From Ectopseudomonas khazarica (lineage in GTDB: Bacteria; Pseudomonadota; Gammaproteobacteria; Pseudomonadales; Pseudomonadaceae): a stretch of 64,000 nucleotides of DNA. Of the stretch, positions 45,760 through 54,273 are shown one piece after another (position 1 is the stretch's first letter; the number at the start of each line of letters is the position of its first letter). A program made the translations under genes and the position numbers. The notes under the pieces were generated by a model. It was given only the letters and a program-made list of their open reading frames with translations. It was not told the origin of the DNA and ran no database searches. The stretch is from assembly GCF_004521985.1 (NCBI RefSeq), contig NZ_SBHZ01000015.1, positions 1 through 64,000 of the forward strand, written 5' to 3'.

Positions 45760-48626
45760 GTGTCGTGATGGCGGACATCGTCGGCCAGCAGGTGCAGGGG
45801 CTGCGGGCGGCCGACGAAGTAGCCCTGTGCATAGTCGATGCCGAGGCGGCGCAGGCAGTCCAGGCTGGCCTGGGTCTCGACGAACTCGGCGACGGTGAGT
45901 AGGCCGAGCTGGCCGGCGATCTGGCGCATCGAGCCGACCATGGCCTGGTTGATCGGGTCGCGCTCGATCCCGCTGATGAAGCTGCCGTCGATCTTGAGGA
46001 TGTCCAGCGGCAGGTGGCGCAGGTAAGCGTAGGAGGCGAAGCCGCTGCCGAAATCGTCCAGGGCGACCTTCAGACCCTTGCCGCGCAGCTGTTCGATCCA
46101 CTGCGCGGAAACGCCCAGTTCACCCAGAGCGACCATTTCCGTGACTTCGATGCACAGCTTGCTGGGCGGCAGGCCGTGGCGCTGCAGCTCGTCCTGCAGC
46201 AGGCGGTGGAAGCCGCTGTCGAGCAGTGAACTGGCACTGAGGTTGACGTTGACCTGGGCCAGCTGCGCCAGATGGCGTGGATTGGCCGCCAGCCAGGCGC
46301 ACAGGTGCTGGATCACCCAGCGATCGATGGCGCCGAGGAAGTCATAGCGCGCCGCGGCGTCGAGAAACTGCGCGGGGCTGATCCAGTCGCCGTTGTGCGG
46401 GTCGCGGTAGCGCAGCAGCACTTCGTAGTGCAGGCCGCTGGAGGCCTGCTGCAGCGCCTGGACCGGCTGGAAGAACAGCTCGAAATGACCGCGCTCGGTG
46501 GCCTCGCGCAGGCGGGTTATCCACTGCAGCTGGCGCTGGTGTTCGAGCAGGGCGCCATCGGCCGGGTTGAACTGCTGTACGCGGTTACGCCCCTGGTGCT
46601 TGGCCAGCTGGCTGGCGCTGGTGGCCCAGTTCAGCGCCGTCTCCCAGTCGCTCACCCCGGAGCCGAGTGCCAGCATGCCGATGCTGGCGTGCAGGCGGAA
46701 TGGCCGTCCCTGCCAGGTGAAGACGAACTGCTCGACGCCGCGGCGCAACTGTTCGGCCTGCTCCAGCGCGGCTTCGTCGTCCACCTCGCGCAGCAGGACG
46801 GCGAACTCGTCGCCGCCAACGCGGGCCAGCTCGGCATGCCGTGGCAGCTGATGCAGCAGTTGGCTGGCGAGCTGCCTGAGCAACTGATCGCCGGCGGAAT
46901 GGCCGCAGAGGTCGTTGACCTGCTTGAAGCGGTCCAGCCCCAGCAACAGCAGGTGACTGAAGCGGCGCTTGGCGGTGCCGCCGAGGGTTTCCGCGAGCAG
47001 CCGTTCCAGTTCGCGGCGGTTGAGCAGGCCGGTCAGCGCGTCATGTGCGGCCAGTTGCTGCAGGCGCTCTTCCAGCGCACGGCGCTCGCTGAGGTCGACC
47101 ACGATGCCCTCGATGCAGTCCTGGTGCGGACGCAGGTGCAGCGACAGGTACACCCAGCGCGGGCGCTGTTCGAGGTCGTACAGCTGGCATTCGCAGCTGG
47201 CGGTGCCGCTTCGCGCGTCCAGCTGCGAGAGCAGCTCGTGCCACTGCGTCTCGCCCACCAGGCTCGGCAGGGCGAGTGCGTCGAGGTTGGCCGGCAGCGC
47301 CTCGCGTCCCAGCAGGCGGGCCAGGCTCGGATTGGCTTCCAGCAGCCTGCCGTCGCGGCGGCAGCGGAAGATACCTTCGCCGCTGTGGCGGAACAGCGCC
47401 TGGTACTGCTCCAGGTTGTCGATGGCCTGGGCCTGGCTGCTCAGCAGCACGCGGCGTACGCGCTCCAGCTGTTTGTCCAGCAGGGCGCCGAACAGCAGCA
47501 TGCTCAGGGCCGGCAGGTAGGCGTACATGGCGTAGAAGCCCGCCGGCAGCGGGACCAGCCCGGCGCGGCCCAGCGGCACCAGCAGCATCAGGATCAGGGC
47601 CGCGCTCCAGCACAGCAGGTAACCGGGCGCGTAAGGGCGGCGCTGGCGGACACCGATGATCAGGAGCAGCAACTGGTACAGGCCGGTGGCCAGGATCAGC
47701 AGGTTCAGCACCTCATAGGCGTGCGGATGATCCACCAGCAGGCCACCGACGCTGACCAGCAGGCTGGCGGCGAACAGCGCGTCGCGCAGCCAGCGCAGGC
47801 GCTTCAGGCGCAGGCCGAGGGCGCTGGCGATGAACAGCGAGCTGAAGATCATCATGCCGGCGGTGGGCAGGTTGACCAGCAGCTTGGGCAGCATCGGCCA
47901 CTGCGGCCAGAGCAGCCCGGCGAGGTTGTAGATACTGGCGTTGTACAGCGCGGTGCTCAGCGCGGTCAGGCCGAAACAGGCCAGCGGCCACTCGCGCAGC
48001 GTGCTGTAGCGGATCAGGTAGAACAGCGCCAGGGCCAGCAGCGCGCCGATCAGCAGGCCGCTGCGCAGCCAGCTGTGGGCGATCAGCTGTTGCCCCTGCG
48101 CGGCACCGACCAGCTGCAGCGGCAGGTTGATCGCCGAATGGCTCTGCACGCGCAGCAGCAGGGTGTGCACACCGGCGTCCAGGCGCGGCAGGTTGAGCAG
48201 GAAATGCGGATAGGGTTCGCCACGTTCGCTGAATGCCCGACTCGAGCCACTGTAGAGCGGCCCCAGTGGCCGTTCTCCGTCGTACAGCCATATTTCCAGG
48301 TCGTCGAGGAAGGTTTGTCCGATGATCAGTTGCAGGCGCTCCGCCGCCGGAGCCTGCACCTGCGTGGCGAGCCACCAGGCGCTGCGGCTGTAGCCGATAC
48401 GCGGTGTGCCCTCGACCTCGCGGCCCTGGCTGGCGATGCGTTGCAGCACCTCGCTTGCGGTCAGCTGGGCGCCGGGGTCCTCGAGCAGCAGGCTGCGTTC
48501 GATGCTGACCGGCTCGTCCAGGTCGCCCGCCTCGAGCTTGAGCAGCGGCAACGCGCCGCCCGCCCAGACCGGCAGGACGCAGACCAGGCAGAGCAGGGTC
48601 ATCAATGAACGAAGTGGGCGGAGCAT
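45747..48626 (-). CDS. 7TM-DISM sensor with PAS, GGDEF and EAL domains
   Basis: The protein (959 aa) is a membrane c-di-GMP enzyme. Order: signal peptide (1-22), periplasmic 7TMR-DISM ligand domain (about 30-180), seven membrane helices (about 187-385), PAS (about 405-515), GGDEF (about 525-690) and EAL (about 705-945). The diguanylate cyclase motif GGDEF (604-608) is intact, but no RxxD inhibitory site precedes it. The phosphodiesterase motif reads EVL (735-737); DDFG (857-860), KID (878-880) and EFVE are present, so hydrolysis is plausible because EVL keeps the metal-binding Glu. Which activity dominates cannot be told. Confidence 0.9.
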   Translation of the reverse strand: MLRPLRSLMTLLCLVCVLPVWAGGALPLLKLEAGDLDEPVSIERSLLLEDPGAQLTASEVLQRIASQGREVEGTPRIGYSRSAWWLATQVQAPAAERLQLIIGQTFLDDLEIWLYDGERPLGPLYSGSSRAFSERGEPYPHFLLNLPRLDAGVHTLLLRVQSHSAINLPLQLVGAAQGQQLIAHSWLRSGLLIGALLALALFYLIRYSTLREWPLACFGLTALSTALYNASIYNLAGLLWPQWPMLPKLLVNLPTAGMMIFSSLFIASALGLRLKRLRWLRDALFAASLLVSVGGLLVDHPHAYEVLNLLILATGLYQLLLLIIGVRQRRPYAPGYLLCWSAALILMLLVPLGRAGLVPLPAGFYAMYAYLPALSMLLFGALLDKQLERVRRVLLSSQAQAIDNLEQYQALFRHSGEGIFRCRRDGRLLEANPSLARLLGREALPANLDALALPSLVGETQWHELLSQLDARSGTASCECQLYDLEQRPRWVYLSLHLRPHQDCIEGIVVDLSERRALEERLQQLAAHDALTGLLNRRELERLLAETLGGTAKRRFSHLLLLGLDRFKQVNDLCGHSAGDQLLRQLASQLLHQLPRHAELARVGGDEFAVLLREVDDEAALEQAEQLRRGVEQFVFTWQGRPFRLHASIGMLALGSGVSDWETALNWATSASQLAKHQGRNRVQQFNPADGALLEHQRQLQWITRLREATERGHFELFFQPVQALQQASSGLHYEVLLRYRDPHNGDWISPAQFLDAAARYDFLGAIDRWVIQHLCAWLAANPRHLAQLAQVNVNLSASSLLDSGFHRLLQDELQRHGLPPSKLCIEVTEMVALGELGVSAQWIEQLRGKGLKVALDDFGSGFASYAYLRHLPLDILKIDGSFISGIERDPINQAMVGSMRQIAGQLGLLTVAEFVETQASLDCLRRLGIDYAQGYFVGRPQPLHLLADDVRHHDTQDA

Positions 48627-48807
48627 CCGGGCGCCTCATGGCTACTGCGAGGGCGCCGGAGTCCGGTGGACGTTGTTCTGTCGTGCGGTAACGGTCAGGC
48701 GCAGAGGGATTCTAGCCGACTGTCGGGATGATGATTGCGGGGCGAGTCTCATCCGCCAGGAAGAACTCCCCCGCCCGTCGCGGCGCACAGGGCGCCGCGC
48801 ATGAGAA

Positions 48808-49866
48808 TCAGGCGGCCTGCGTGCGTTGCGCTTGCGCCTGGTCGCGGCGGGTCCAGCGATTGGCGCGGGCGAACGTGCCGAAGTCGTTGAAGCGTACGCC
48901 CATCTCGCGCATCACCCTGTGGGCGAAGGGCACGCTGAGCTGGCGGATGTAGAAGGGCTCCTTGACCACGAAGTGGTGGATCGCATGGCTGCTGCCGAAG
49001 TTGAAGCAGAATGCCTGCAACGGCCACAGCCACCAGGGGTTGAGCACCTGGGTCTGCTGGATCACGTTGCCCGGTTCGACATCGCCGTAGTAGTGCATGT
49101 TGGAGCTGACGAAGTGCAGGCAGAAGGTGCGCAGCACGTTGGGGCCGACCAGCACCACCACGGCGACGTTCACCACCTGCATGGTCGCCAGGGTCGTGGC
49201 CGACCAGGCAATGGGGGCACCGAGGGCGGCGCTGGCCCAGTCGAGCAGGTGGAAGCCGAGGAACAGGTACCAGGTCGCCCAGTTGAGCAGGCCCAGCGGC
49301 GCGTAGACCTTCAGCGTGCGGCTGAGGATCAGCCGGCGGTGCGCCGGATTCTTCGCCCGCAGCCAGCGGATCAGCGAGCTCATCATGTTGTCGCCGACCA
49401 TCAGCAGGCGGGCGATGCCCCAGGGTTCGCCGTTGGTGATGGCGCGTTCCTCGGTATCCGCCTCGCTGCCGGACACCTTGTGGTGGTTCAGGTGCAGGTG
49501 CCGGCGCACCCAGGGGTTGATGGTGCTCGGCCGGGCCAGCCAGACCAGCGCCATCATCAGGTTGTGCGGCACGGGGCGCTTGCGGAAGTACATCGAGTGG
49601 ATCAGGTCGTGCTCCAGCTCGTGGGTCAGCGAGGCGAAGAAGGCGTTGAGCAGCAGGCACCCCCACCAGGGCAGCTGGCCGCCTACGTACAGGGTCGCCG
49701 AGCCGAGCATGCCGAGCAGGGCGAAGGCGAGAATAGCGGCGCCGAGCGCATCCTGGTGCTGCAGGATCGGGTAGCGCTGGCGCAGTGCGTTGCCGTGGGC
49801 CATCACCTGCTCGCGGATATGCGCGGCGCGTTGCTGATCATTAAGGCTTGCGGGGGAGGGGGACAT
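48808..49866 (-). CDS. Membrane fatty acid desaturase
   Basis: The protein (352 aa) is an integral membrane di-iron desaturase. All three histidine boxes are visible: HELEH (82-86) with His 90, HLNHH (125-129) and HAIHH (294-298). Four hydrophobic segments surround them. Regiospecificity cannot be predicted. It is divergent from the AraC gene, which suggests that regulator as a candidate controller. No ferredoxin or reductase of the desaturase type is fused to it; the FAD protein downstream of araC is a possible electron source (inference). Confidence 0.88.
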   Translation of the reverse strand: MSPSPASLNDQQRAAHIREQVMAHGNALRQRYPILQHQDALGAAILAFALLGMLGSATLYVGGQLPWWGCLLLNAFFASLTHELEHDLIHSMYFRKRPVPHNLMMALVWLARPSTINPWVRRHLHLNHHKVSGSEADTEERAITNGEPWGIARLLMVGDNMMSSLIRWLRAKNPAHRRLILSRTLKVYAPLGLLNWATWYLFLGFHLLDWASAALGAPIAWSATTLATMQVVNVAVVVLVGPNVLRTFCLHFVSSNMHYYGDVEPGNVIQQTQVLNPWWLWPLQAFCFNFGSSHAIHHFVVKEPFYIRQLSVPFAHRVMREMGVRFNDFGTFARANRWTRRDQAQAQRTQAA

Positions 49867-49969
49867 GCCGACATCCTCTTGTTATTGGGCTGTGACTTCA
49901 CTGTGCCGTGACGGTCGTCAGAGCGCCCGACCGAGCACGCCAACCTGCCTACCGGATACGCCAATCTGC

Positions 49970-50983
49970 ATGACCGCCGAACCCTCCACCCTGGCCAGCT
50001 GGACCCGCGCCCTGCGCAAGCAGCTCGATGCCCTTGGCCTGGACAGCAGCGCGCTGTGCCGCGAGGCCGGGCTCGACCCTGCGCTGCTGGACGATCCCAA
50101 CGCGCGTTGCCCGCTGTCGGTGACCACCCGCCTGTGGCAACTGGCGGTGGCGGCCAGCGGTGATCCGGCGCTGGGTCTGAAGACCTCGCAGTTCGTCAGC
50201 CCGACCACCTTCCATGCCCTGGGTTATGCGCTGATCGCCAGCAGCAGCCTGCGCGAGATGTTCGAGCGCATCGTGCGCTATCACCGGGTGGTCAGCGATG
50301 CCCTGCAGCTGGAGCTGCGCCAGGTGGACGATGCCTACGAGTTTCGTTTCCGTGTTCCGCCCGGCAGCCCGACGCCGGCACCGGAGGCGCTGGACGCCTT
50401 CGCCGCGATCTACGTGCGCAGTTGCCGCAATCGCCTGAGCCGCGACTTCGCCCCGCTGCTGGTGCAGTTGCAGCGCCCGCGTCCGCTCGACCCCGAGCCG
50501 TGGCAGGCGGTGTTTCGCGCTCCCGTGCAGTTCGAGGCCGAGGAAAGCCTGCTGCGCTTTCCGCGGGACGCCTTCGAGCAACGCCTCGACGATGGCAACC
50601 CGGAGCTGGCCGAGCACAACGAAGCCGTGCTCAGGCGCAGCCTGGAACAACTGCAGGCGGCCAGTTGCAGCGAGCGGGTACGCAACTTCCTGCAGGCACA
50701 GTTGCCAGATGGCGAGCCGTCGGCCGAACGCATCGCCCAGGCCCTGCACCTGAGCCTGCGCAGCCTGCAGCGCCACCTGGCCGAGGAGGGCACCAGCTAC
50801 GAGGCGCTGCTCGGGGACACGCGCCAGGCCCTGGCGCTGCAGCACATGCGTGACCCGCGCTGTTCGATCAGCGAGATTGCCTATCTGCTCGGCTTCAGCG
50901 ACAGCAGCAGCTTCGGCCGAGCCTTCAAACGCTGGACCGGGCAGACCCCGAGCCAGTACCGCGACGGATTGAAAAAAGCATGA
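49970..50983 (+). CDS. AraC-family regulator (arabinose-binding-type N-terminus)
   Basis: The regulator (337 aa) has an N-terminal domain of the OruR/ArgR-like AraC subgroup (DSSALCREAGLDPALLDDPN; TTFHALGYALIASSSLREMF) and a C-terminal double helix-turn-helix (IAQALHLSLRSLQRHLAEEG; EIAYLLGFSDSSSFGRAFKR). The ATG at 49970 gives the usual start for the subgroup. It overlaps the FAD oxidoreductase gene by four bases, and its promoter region faces that of the desaturase. Ligand unknown. Confidence 0.88.
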   Translation: MTAEPSTLASWTRALRKQLDALGLDSSALCREAGLDPALLDDPNARCPLSVTTRLWQLAVAASGDPALGLKTSQFVSPTTFHALGYALIASSSLREMFERIVRYHRVVSDALQLELRQVDDAYEFRFRVPPGSPTPAPEALDAFAAIYVRSCRNRLSRDFAPLLVQLQRPRPLDPEPWQAVFRAPVQFEAEESLLRFPRDAFEQRLDDGNPELAEHNEAVLRRSLEQLQAASCSERVRNFLQAQLPDGEPSAERIAQALHLSLRSLQRHLAEEGTSYEALLGDTRQALALQHMRDPRCSISEIAYLLGFSDSSSFGRAFKRWTGQTPSQYRDGLKKA

Positions 50984-52056
50984 CCCAGTACGACCTGATA
51001 TTGGCCGGAGCCGGTCACGCCCACCTTGGTGTGCTGCGCCGTTGGGCCATGGTGGAACGCCCGCCAGGGCGGATCGGCCTGCTCAGTCCCGGCCCCGAGG
51101 CCTGGTACGCCGGCATGTTGCCGGGGCTGATCAGCGGCCGTTTCAGCGCCGCCGACTGCCGGGTGGAGCTGCAGCCGCTGTGCCGGGCGGCCAAGGTCGA
51201 GCTGATCGAGGGCGAGATCGCCTCGCTCGACGCCGACAGCCGCTGCCTGCGCCTCACCGATGGCCGTGACCTGCAGGGTGAATGGCTGTCACTCAACGTC
51301 GGTGCCGGCATGGCCATACCACCGCAGCAGGGCGATGCCATGCAGGTGCTGGCCGCGCGGCCCATCGAGCGGCTGCTGGTGGGCTGGCAGCAATGGCAGG
51401 CCGAGCCCAGGCGCATGGCGATTCTCGGCGGCGGCGCGGGTGGCGTGGAGCTGTCCCTGGCGCTGGCCGACAAGGTGCCGGCGCTGGCGCTGTTCTGCGG
51501 CGGCGCGCTGCTCGACGGGCTGTCGCCGGGGCTGCGCCTGCGTGCCCTGGGCCATCTGCGTCAGCGTGGCGTGCAGGTGCGTGAGCACTGCCCGATCGGG
51601 CGCATCGAGGACGACTGGCTGCTCAGTGGCGACGAGCCCGTGTGGCGCGGGCGCCGCCTGTTGCTGGCCAGTGGCGCGCGGCCCTGGCCCTGGCTGACGG
51701 CCAGCCAGCTGGCCACGGACAGCGCCGGCTTCATCGCCATCCGGCCGACCCTGCAGTGCGAGTCGCACGCGCAGGTGTTCGCCGTCGGCGACAGCGCCAG
51801 CCTCGACGGCATGCGCCGCAGCGGGCGTTTCGCGGTGCGCCAGGCGCCCGTGCTGGCTGCCAACCTGCAGGCGGCCTTGCAGGGGCGGCCCCTGCGCCAG
51901 TACCGGGCGCAGTGGCAGAGCCTGGCACTGCTCGCCACGGGCGATGGCGGCGCGCTGCTCGGCTGGCACGACTGGAGTGCGGGTGGGCAGCTCTACGGAC
52001 GTTGCAAGGACTGGCTCGACCGGCGTTTCGTCCAGCGCCATCGCGTCGTGGGGTAG
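50980..52056 (+). CDS. FAD oxidoreductase of the SelD-associated type
   Basis: The flavoprotein (358 aa) matches the pyridine nucleotide-disulfide oxidoreductase subgroup that can be fused to SelD. The FAD motif is LAGAGHAHLGVLRRW, with GxGxxH instead of GxGxxG as usual in this subgroup. The second nucleotide motif is ILGGGAGGVELSLALA and the late FAD contact is FAVGDSASLDG. No paired redox cysteines of disulfide reductases are seen. It is translationally coupled to the AraC gene. No selenium gene is nearby. Electron transfer to the neighbouring desaturase is conceivable but unsupported. Confidence 0.75.
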   Translation: MTQYDLILAGAGHAHLGVLRRWAMVERPPGRIGLLSPGPEAWYAGMLPGLISGRFSAADCRVELQPLCRAAKVELIEGEIASLDADSRCLRLTDGRDLQGEWLSLNVGAGMAIPPQQGDAMQVLAARPIERLLVGWQQWQAEPRRMAILGGGAGGVELSLALADKVPALALFCGGALLDGLSPGLRLRALGHLRQRGVQVREHCPIGRIEDDWLLSGDEPVWRGRRLLLASGARPWPWLTASQLATDSAGFIAIRPTLQCESHAQVFAVGDSASLDGMRRSGRFAVRQAPVLAANLQAALQGRPLRQYRAQWQSLALLATGDGGALLGWHDWSAGGQLYGRCKDWLDRRFVQRHRVVG

Positions 52057-52287
52057 GGCAGGCTAAATTCATGGCATGGTGCTACCAAAGTGCGATGGTG
52101 CTGGCGCTGCCAACCTGCTCGAATTCGGTCATCGTGCCCGGTCTGCATCGTCTGATTTGTCGACGGGCCTGCCTTCCTCGTAGCCTGCTGCCCAGGTTGC
52201 GTGGGATATTCCAGGAGAGAACCCGCCGTGACTTCGTCCGCCTACAGCGCCTCGCCGCGCACCAGAACAAGAACTCTGAGGTCGGTC

Positions 52288-53859
52288 ATGCAAGCTGCTT
52301 TCATCCGCACACCTGTCGCCTGTCTGCTGCACGCCATCGGGCTTGCGGGCCTGATGCTGGTCTATCAGCAGGTGCAACTGCCCGCTTATGTCAGCGTGCC
52401 GTCCTTCCTGCTGCTGGCGCTGTGGCCCTGGCTGGGGCCCTGGCAGCGCCGCGACGAACCCGCCGCCGTGGTGCGCAAGGCCCCGGCCGGTGACTTCGTC
52501 GAGCTGAGCCGCGGGCTGTCGCGCCACACCTGTCACAACGCGCTGTCCGCAGCCAGGGTCGCCCACGCGGTCAAGCACCTGGCCGAACGCCTGCAATCGC
52601 AGCTGGCGGCGGTGCAGCAGGTCAGCCAGGCCGCCGAGGCCATTACCCTTACCGAGCAGGACAGCGCGGCACGTGCCGAGCAGACCCTGACGGCGGCCCG
52701 GCATGTGCGTGAGGCCAGTGCCGATGGCCAGGCCGAACTCAACCAGGCCATCGGCCGCATGCAGCAGCTCAGTGCCCAGACCCTGGCCAGCCGCGAGCTG
52801 ATCGATGGCCTCGGCAGCCGTACCGAACAGATCGAGCAGGTCACCCAGGTGATCCAGTCCATCGCCAGCCAGACCAACCTGCTGGCGCTCAACGCCGCCA
52901 TCGAGGCGGCCCGCGCCGGTGAGATGGGCCGTGGTTTCGCCGTGGTCGCCGATGAGGTGCGCAACCTGGCGGCGCGCACCGCCAGCGCCACCGAGGAAGT
53001 CAGCCAGATGGTCGCCGACATCCGCCAGCAGAGCACGGCAGTGGTCGAGCACATCCAGCGCCAGAGCGTCGAACTGGAGCAGGCGGCGCAGCAGATCGAG
53101 ACCGCCGGCAGTCGGTTGCACGGCATCGCCGACCAGGCCGAGGAGGTCGAGCAGCAGGTGGCGCGGATCAGCGCCGGCACCGCCGACAATCACCAGCGCC
53201 TGGCCAGCCTGTCGGCCGCCGCGTTGCAGCTGCAGGATGACGTGCAGGGCAGCGAGGGACAGACGCGACAACTGGCCGATGCCGCCGAACAGTTGGTCGG
53301 CCAGGCCGAGACGGTCAGCGAGCAGCTCGCCGAGGTGGGCCTGGACGACTATCACCAGCGGGCCTATGACCTGGCGCGCGAAGGCGCGGCTGCCATCGCC
53401 GCGCAGTTCGAGCAGGACCTGCAGGCCGGGCGTATCGGCCTCGACGACCTGTTCGATCGCCGCTACCAGCCGATTGCCGGTACCCAGCCGCAGAAGTACC
53501 GCACGCGCTTCGACCAGTACGCCGACCAGGTGCTGCCGGCCCTGCAGGAACCCTTGCTCGAACGCCACGAGGGGCTGGTCTTCGCCATCTCCACCACGCC
53601 GGAAGGCTACGTGCCCACCCACAACGCCGCGTTCAACCATCCGCCCAGCGGCGACCCGGCGGTGGATGCGACCCGCAGTCGTGGCAAGCGCCTGTTCAAC
53701 GACCGCACCGGTATCCGTTGCGGCAGCCACAAGCAGACCCTGCTGTTGCAGACCTACATGCGCGATACCGGCGAACTGATGCACGACCTGTCAGTGCCGA
53801 TCATGGTGCAGGGCCGGCATTGGGGTGGTTTGCGCCTGGGCTATAGACCCGAGCCATAG
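52288..53859 (+). CDS. Chemoreceptor with C-terminal soluble domain
   Basis: This methyl-accepting chemotaxis protein (523 aa) has two N-terminal membrane helices (about 10-25 and 36-52) separated by only about ten residues, so there is almost no periplasmic sensor. The signalling hairpin tip is intact (IASQTNLLALNAAIEAARAG, then VVADEVRNLAARTA, about 191-235). After the signalling coil comes a C-terminal domain (about 365-523; FDRRYQPIAGTQPQKYRTRF; VPIMVQGRHWGGLRLGY) with a Cache-like ending. GAGGTCGG precedes the chosen ATG. Sensing would be from the cytoplasmic side or via the membrane. Similar receptors occur in pseudomonads. Confidence 0.87.
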   Translation: MQAAFIRTPVACLLHAIGLAGLMLVYQQVQLPAYVSVPSFLLLALWPWLGPWQRRDEPAAVVRKAPAGDFVELSRGLSRHTCHNALSAARVAHAVKHLAERLQSQLAAVQQVSQAAEAITLTEQDSAARAEQTLTAARHVREASADGQAELNQAIGRMQQLSAQTLASRELIDGLGSRTEQIEQVTQVIQSIASQTNLLALNAAIEAARAGEMGRGFAVVADEVRNLAARTASATEEVSQMVADIRQQSTAVVEHIQRQSVELEQAAQQIETAGSRLHGIADQAEEVEQQVARISAGTADNHQRLASLSAAALQLQDDVQGSEGQTRQLADAAEQLVGQAETVSEQLAEVGLDDYHQRAYDLAREGAAAIAAQFEQDLQAGRIGLDDLFDRRYQPIAGTQPQKYRTRFDQYADQVLPALQEPLLERHEGLVFAISTTPEGYVPTHNAAFNHPPSGDPAVDATRSRGKRLFNDRTGIRCGSHKQTLLLQTYMRDTGELMHDLSVPIMVQGRHWGGLRLGYRPEP

Positions 53860-53990
53860 GGCGCGCCGCGCGCCCCGTCGACGGCATTGCCTGCAGGAAA
53901 ATGCTTGTCTGATTGTTTAGCCGGCGCACAACCAAGCGTATGAAAAACCCGATTTAACGCACGTCAAACCCTGTGCGACGCTGCCAAGCC

Positions 53991-54152
53991 ATGATCTCCC
54001 CGGCCTGCCAAGTCCATGTTCCGCTGTACCGCGCGCCTGCGCGGCGGCGCCTGTTGGAGCGGCTCAACCCGCTGCTGACGATCATCCTCGCCTTCTGGGC
54101 GCTGTGGCACTGCCGCCACGCGCGCCCACCGGACGCCGTCCCCACCCGCTGA
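53991..54152 (+). CDS. Possible small membrane protein (53 aa)
   Basis: This short frame encodes MISPACQV..., then a basic stretch (RAPARRRLLERL) and a hydrophobic helix (LLTIILAFWALWHC) before a polar tail. Nearly all codons end in G or C (about 49 of 53), the pattern of genuine genes here. No good ribosome site is visible, and an ATG-poor opposite-strand frame covers the same DNA. It lies 121 bases before the glutamine-synthetase-like gene and is the only candidate gene in the 414-base gap; nothing else is seen there. Treat as a candidate only. Confidence 0.4.
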   Translation: MISPACQVHVPLYRAPARRRLLERLNPLLTIILAFWALWHCRHARPPDAVPTR

Positions 54153-54273
54153 ATTCCGATGGCTGCGCCATGCCCGCAGCCGCTGATGCCCAATTGTCTG
54201 CCTGTGCAACCTGTTCGAGAATCGAACGGGCCGTGCGGACACCGAGCGCCTGACTGGCGCAAGCGAGTGCGAT

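Noticed and set aside
46272..48608. 778-codon open frame opposite the GGDEF-EAL gene
   Set aside because: Shadow frame: Gln-rich repetitive translation, fully inside a gene with clear domains.
53954..54262. 102-codon frame on the minus strand before the amine ligase
   Set aside because: Cys/Arg/Gly-rich translation without domain or ribosome site; the short plus-strand frame has better codon use.
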